The notes under the pieces are model-generated. The model did no database searches and was not told the origin of the DNA. It worked only from the letters and a program-made list of their open reading frames with translations. 64,000 nucleotides of DNA from Prorocentrum cordatum (taxonomy: Eukaryota > Sar > Dinophyceae > Prorocentrales > Prorocentraceae): assembly GCA_963575745.1 (NCBI GenBank), contig CAUYUJ010014592.1, forward strand, positions 124,001 to 188,000, written 5' to 3'. The position numbers were made by a program, and so were the translations under genes. Positions 63,456 through 64,000 of the stretch are shown here, piece after piece (within the stretch, counting starts at the first letter, position 1; each line of letters begins with the position of its first letter).

Positions 63456-63538
63456 GCGCTTGCGGGCTGCTCCAACACCGAGCGCGACCAGCTGATCTAC
63501 ATTTTGCACCTCCTCGGCGTGCCGCCTGAGACCGACAG
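63456..63538 (+). CDS. Exon of an unrecognised multi-exon gene (exon e)
   Basis: Starts after GCCCAG in phase 0 and ends GACAG followed by GATTTTTT, a possible GA donor. Reads ALAGCSNTERDQLIYILHLL then GVPPETD. Joining with exon d gives RRRQALAGCSNTERDQ. The rest of the gene must lie beyond the window. Confidence 0.5.
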
Positions 63539-63599
63539 GATTTTTTTTGTTGTGTGTATGGGGGAGCACATGCACGCACGCCTATGCATACTCCACACA

Positions 63600-64000
63600 C
63601 ATCAGTACACATATATATATATGTATACATACACATATATATAAATATTGATTCACGTGTGCGGGCACACTCATAGACACACGCACGCGTACGCATGCAT
63701 GCAAACATGGTCATACGTGTGCACGACTATGTGCGTGTTAAACTATGCATGTAAGCGTACACGTGCATAGCTATAGATGTGCATGCATCCACATGTGCAC
63801 GTGTATTCAAACTCACACATGCATACGCAAACACATGTACACACATATACACATGCGTATACAACCATGGGCTTCTGCATGTGCAAGCACCCCACATGTT
63901 CATATACATACGTGTGTGTTGTATGCACGTACGCCTGCGTGCACATATTTGCGCAGATGATGCGCGAGCGGGCAATGTAAGAGGCGATTGGCATGAGGGT
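63600..64000. repeat. Alternating TA/CA/GCAT-rich terminal stretch
   Basis: Degenerate ACATATAT, GCACACG and CATGCA runs. No gene is seen; short Cys/His/Thr-rich frames are shadows. Confidence 0.6.

Overview
The window reads as nuclear DNA of a dinoflagellate. The decisive marker is a copy of the dinoflagellate spliced-leader sequence at 53,888-53,909, starting TCCGTAGCC and ending TTGGCTCAAG. Other support comes from gene-wide use of GC and GA intron donors, very high GC in the coding regions, huge TCC/GAG/TA/TGTATG microsatellites, and a few real genes in many kilobases of repeats. The species cannot be fixed from sequence alone; a GC-rich lineage such as Prorocentrum is only a guess.

Layout. 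(1) 1-4,763: single-copy DNA with four short inverted-repeat elements of one MITE family, a 163-bp foldback and weak exon candidates, ending in TCC tracts. (2) 4,764-59,725: a tandem array of one large segment. Each unit starts just after a TCC tract and carries a spacer, a ~90-bp minisatellite, a GAG tract and a four-exon ion-channel gene (7,828-10,626; 15,759-18,497; 30,364-33,134). Units 2 and 3 also carry a ~7-kb repeat block ('B', 19,125-26,375 and 33,830-53,008) of AAGACGGCCC-type repeats in modules separated by microsatellites. Each unit ends in a GT-rich minisatellite and a new TCC tract. A fourth unit begins at 59,051 and breaks off at about 59,725. (3) 59,726-64,000: single-copy DNA with GAT, GAG, TCACGGTAGGG, CA and GTCAGATCTGAC repeats in which exons of an unrecognised gene can be seen.

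Two large retroelements sit inside the array. A 10.5-kb tyrosine-recombinase (DIRS/PAT/Ngaro-class) element occupies 37,788-48,286 and splits a TGTATG microsatellite. It has the A1-ORFs-B1-A2-B2 split direct repeats of its class, a small membrane ORF, a gag-like ORF and one very long pol frame with reverse transcriptase, DIRS-type RNase H, an unexpected DnaJ-type J domain, an Arg/Ser-rich linker and a tyrosine recombinase. A non-LTR LINE (53,888 to about 58,650) sits in a TCC tract. Its 5' end is exactly the spliced leader, so its RNA template was probably trans-spliced before insertion. Its ORF2 is broken by four frameshifts.

The three channel paralogues give an internal test of gene structure. 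Intron 1 is 219, 233 and 211 bp and intron 2 is 235, 235 and 234 bp, so genomic frames differ between copies. Removing GC-AG and GA-AG introns restores one common reading frame in all three (611, 592 and 603 aa). Both introns carry terminal inverted repeats and look like introner elements. Copy 1 also carries three MITE insertions whose empty sites survive in copies 2 and 3.
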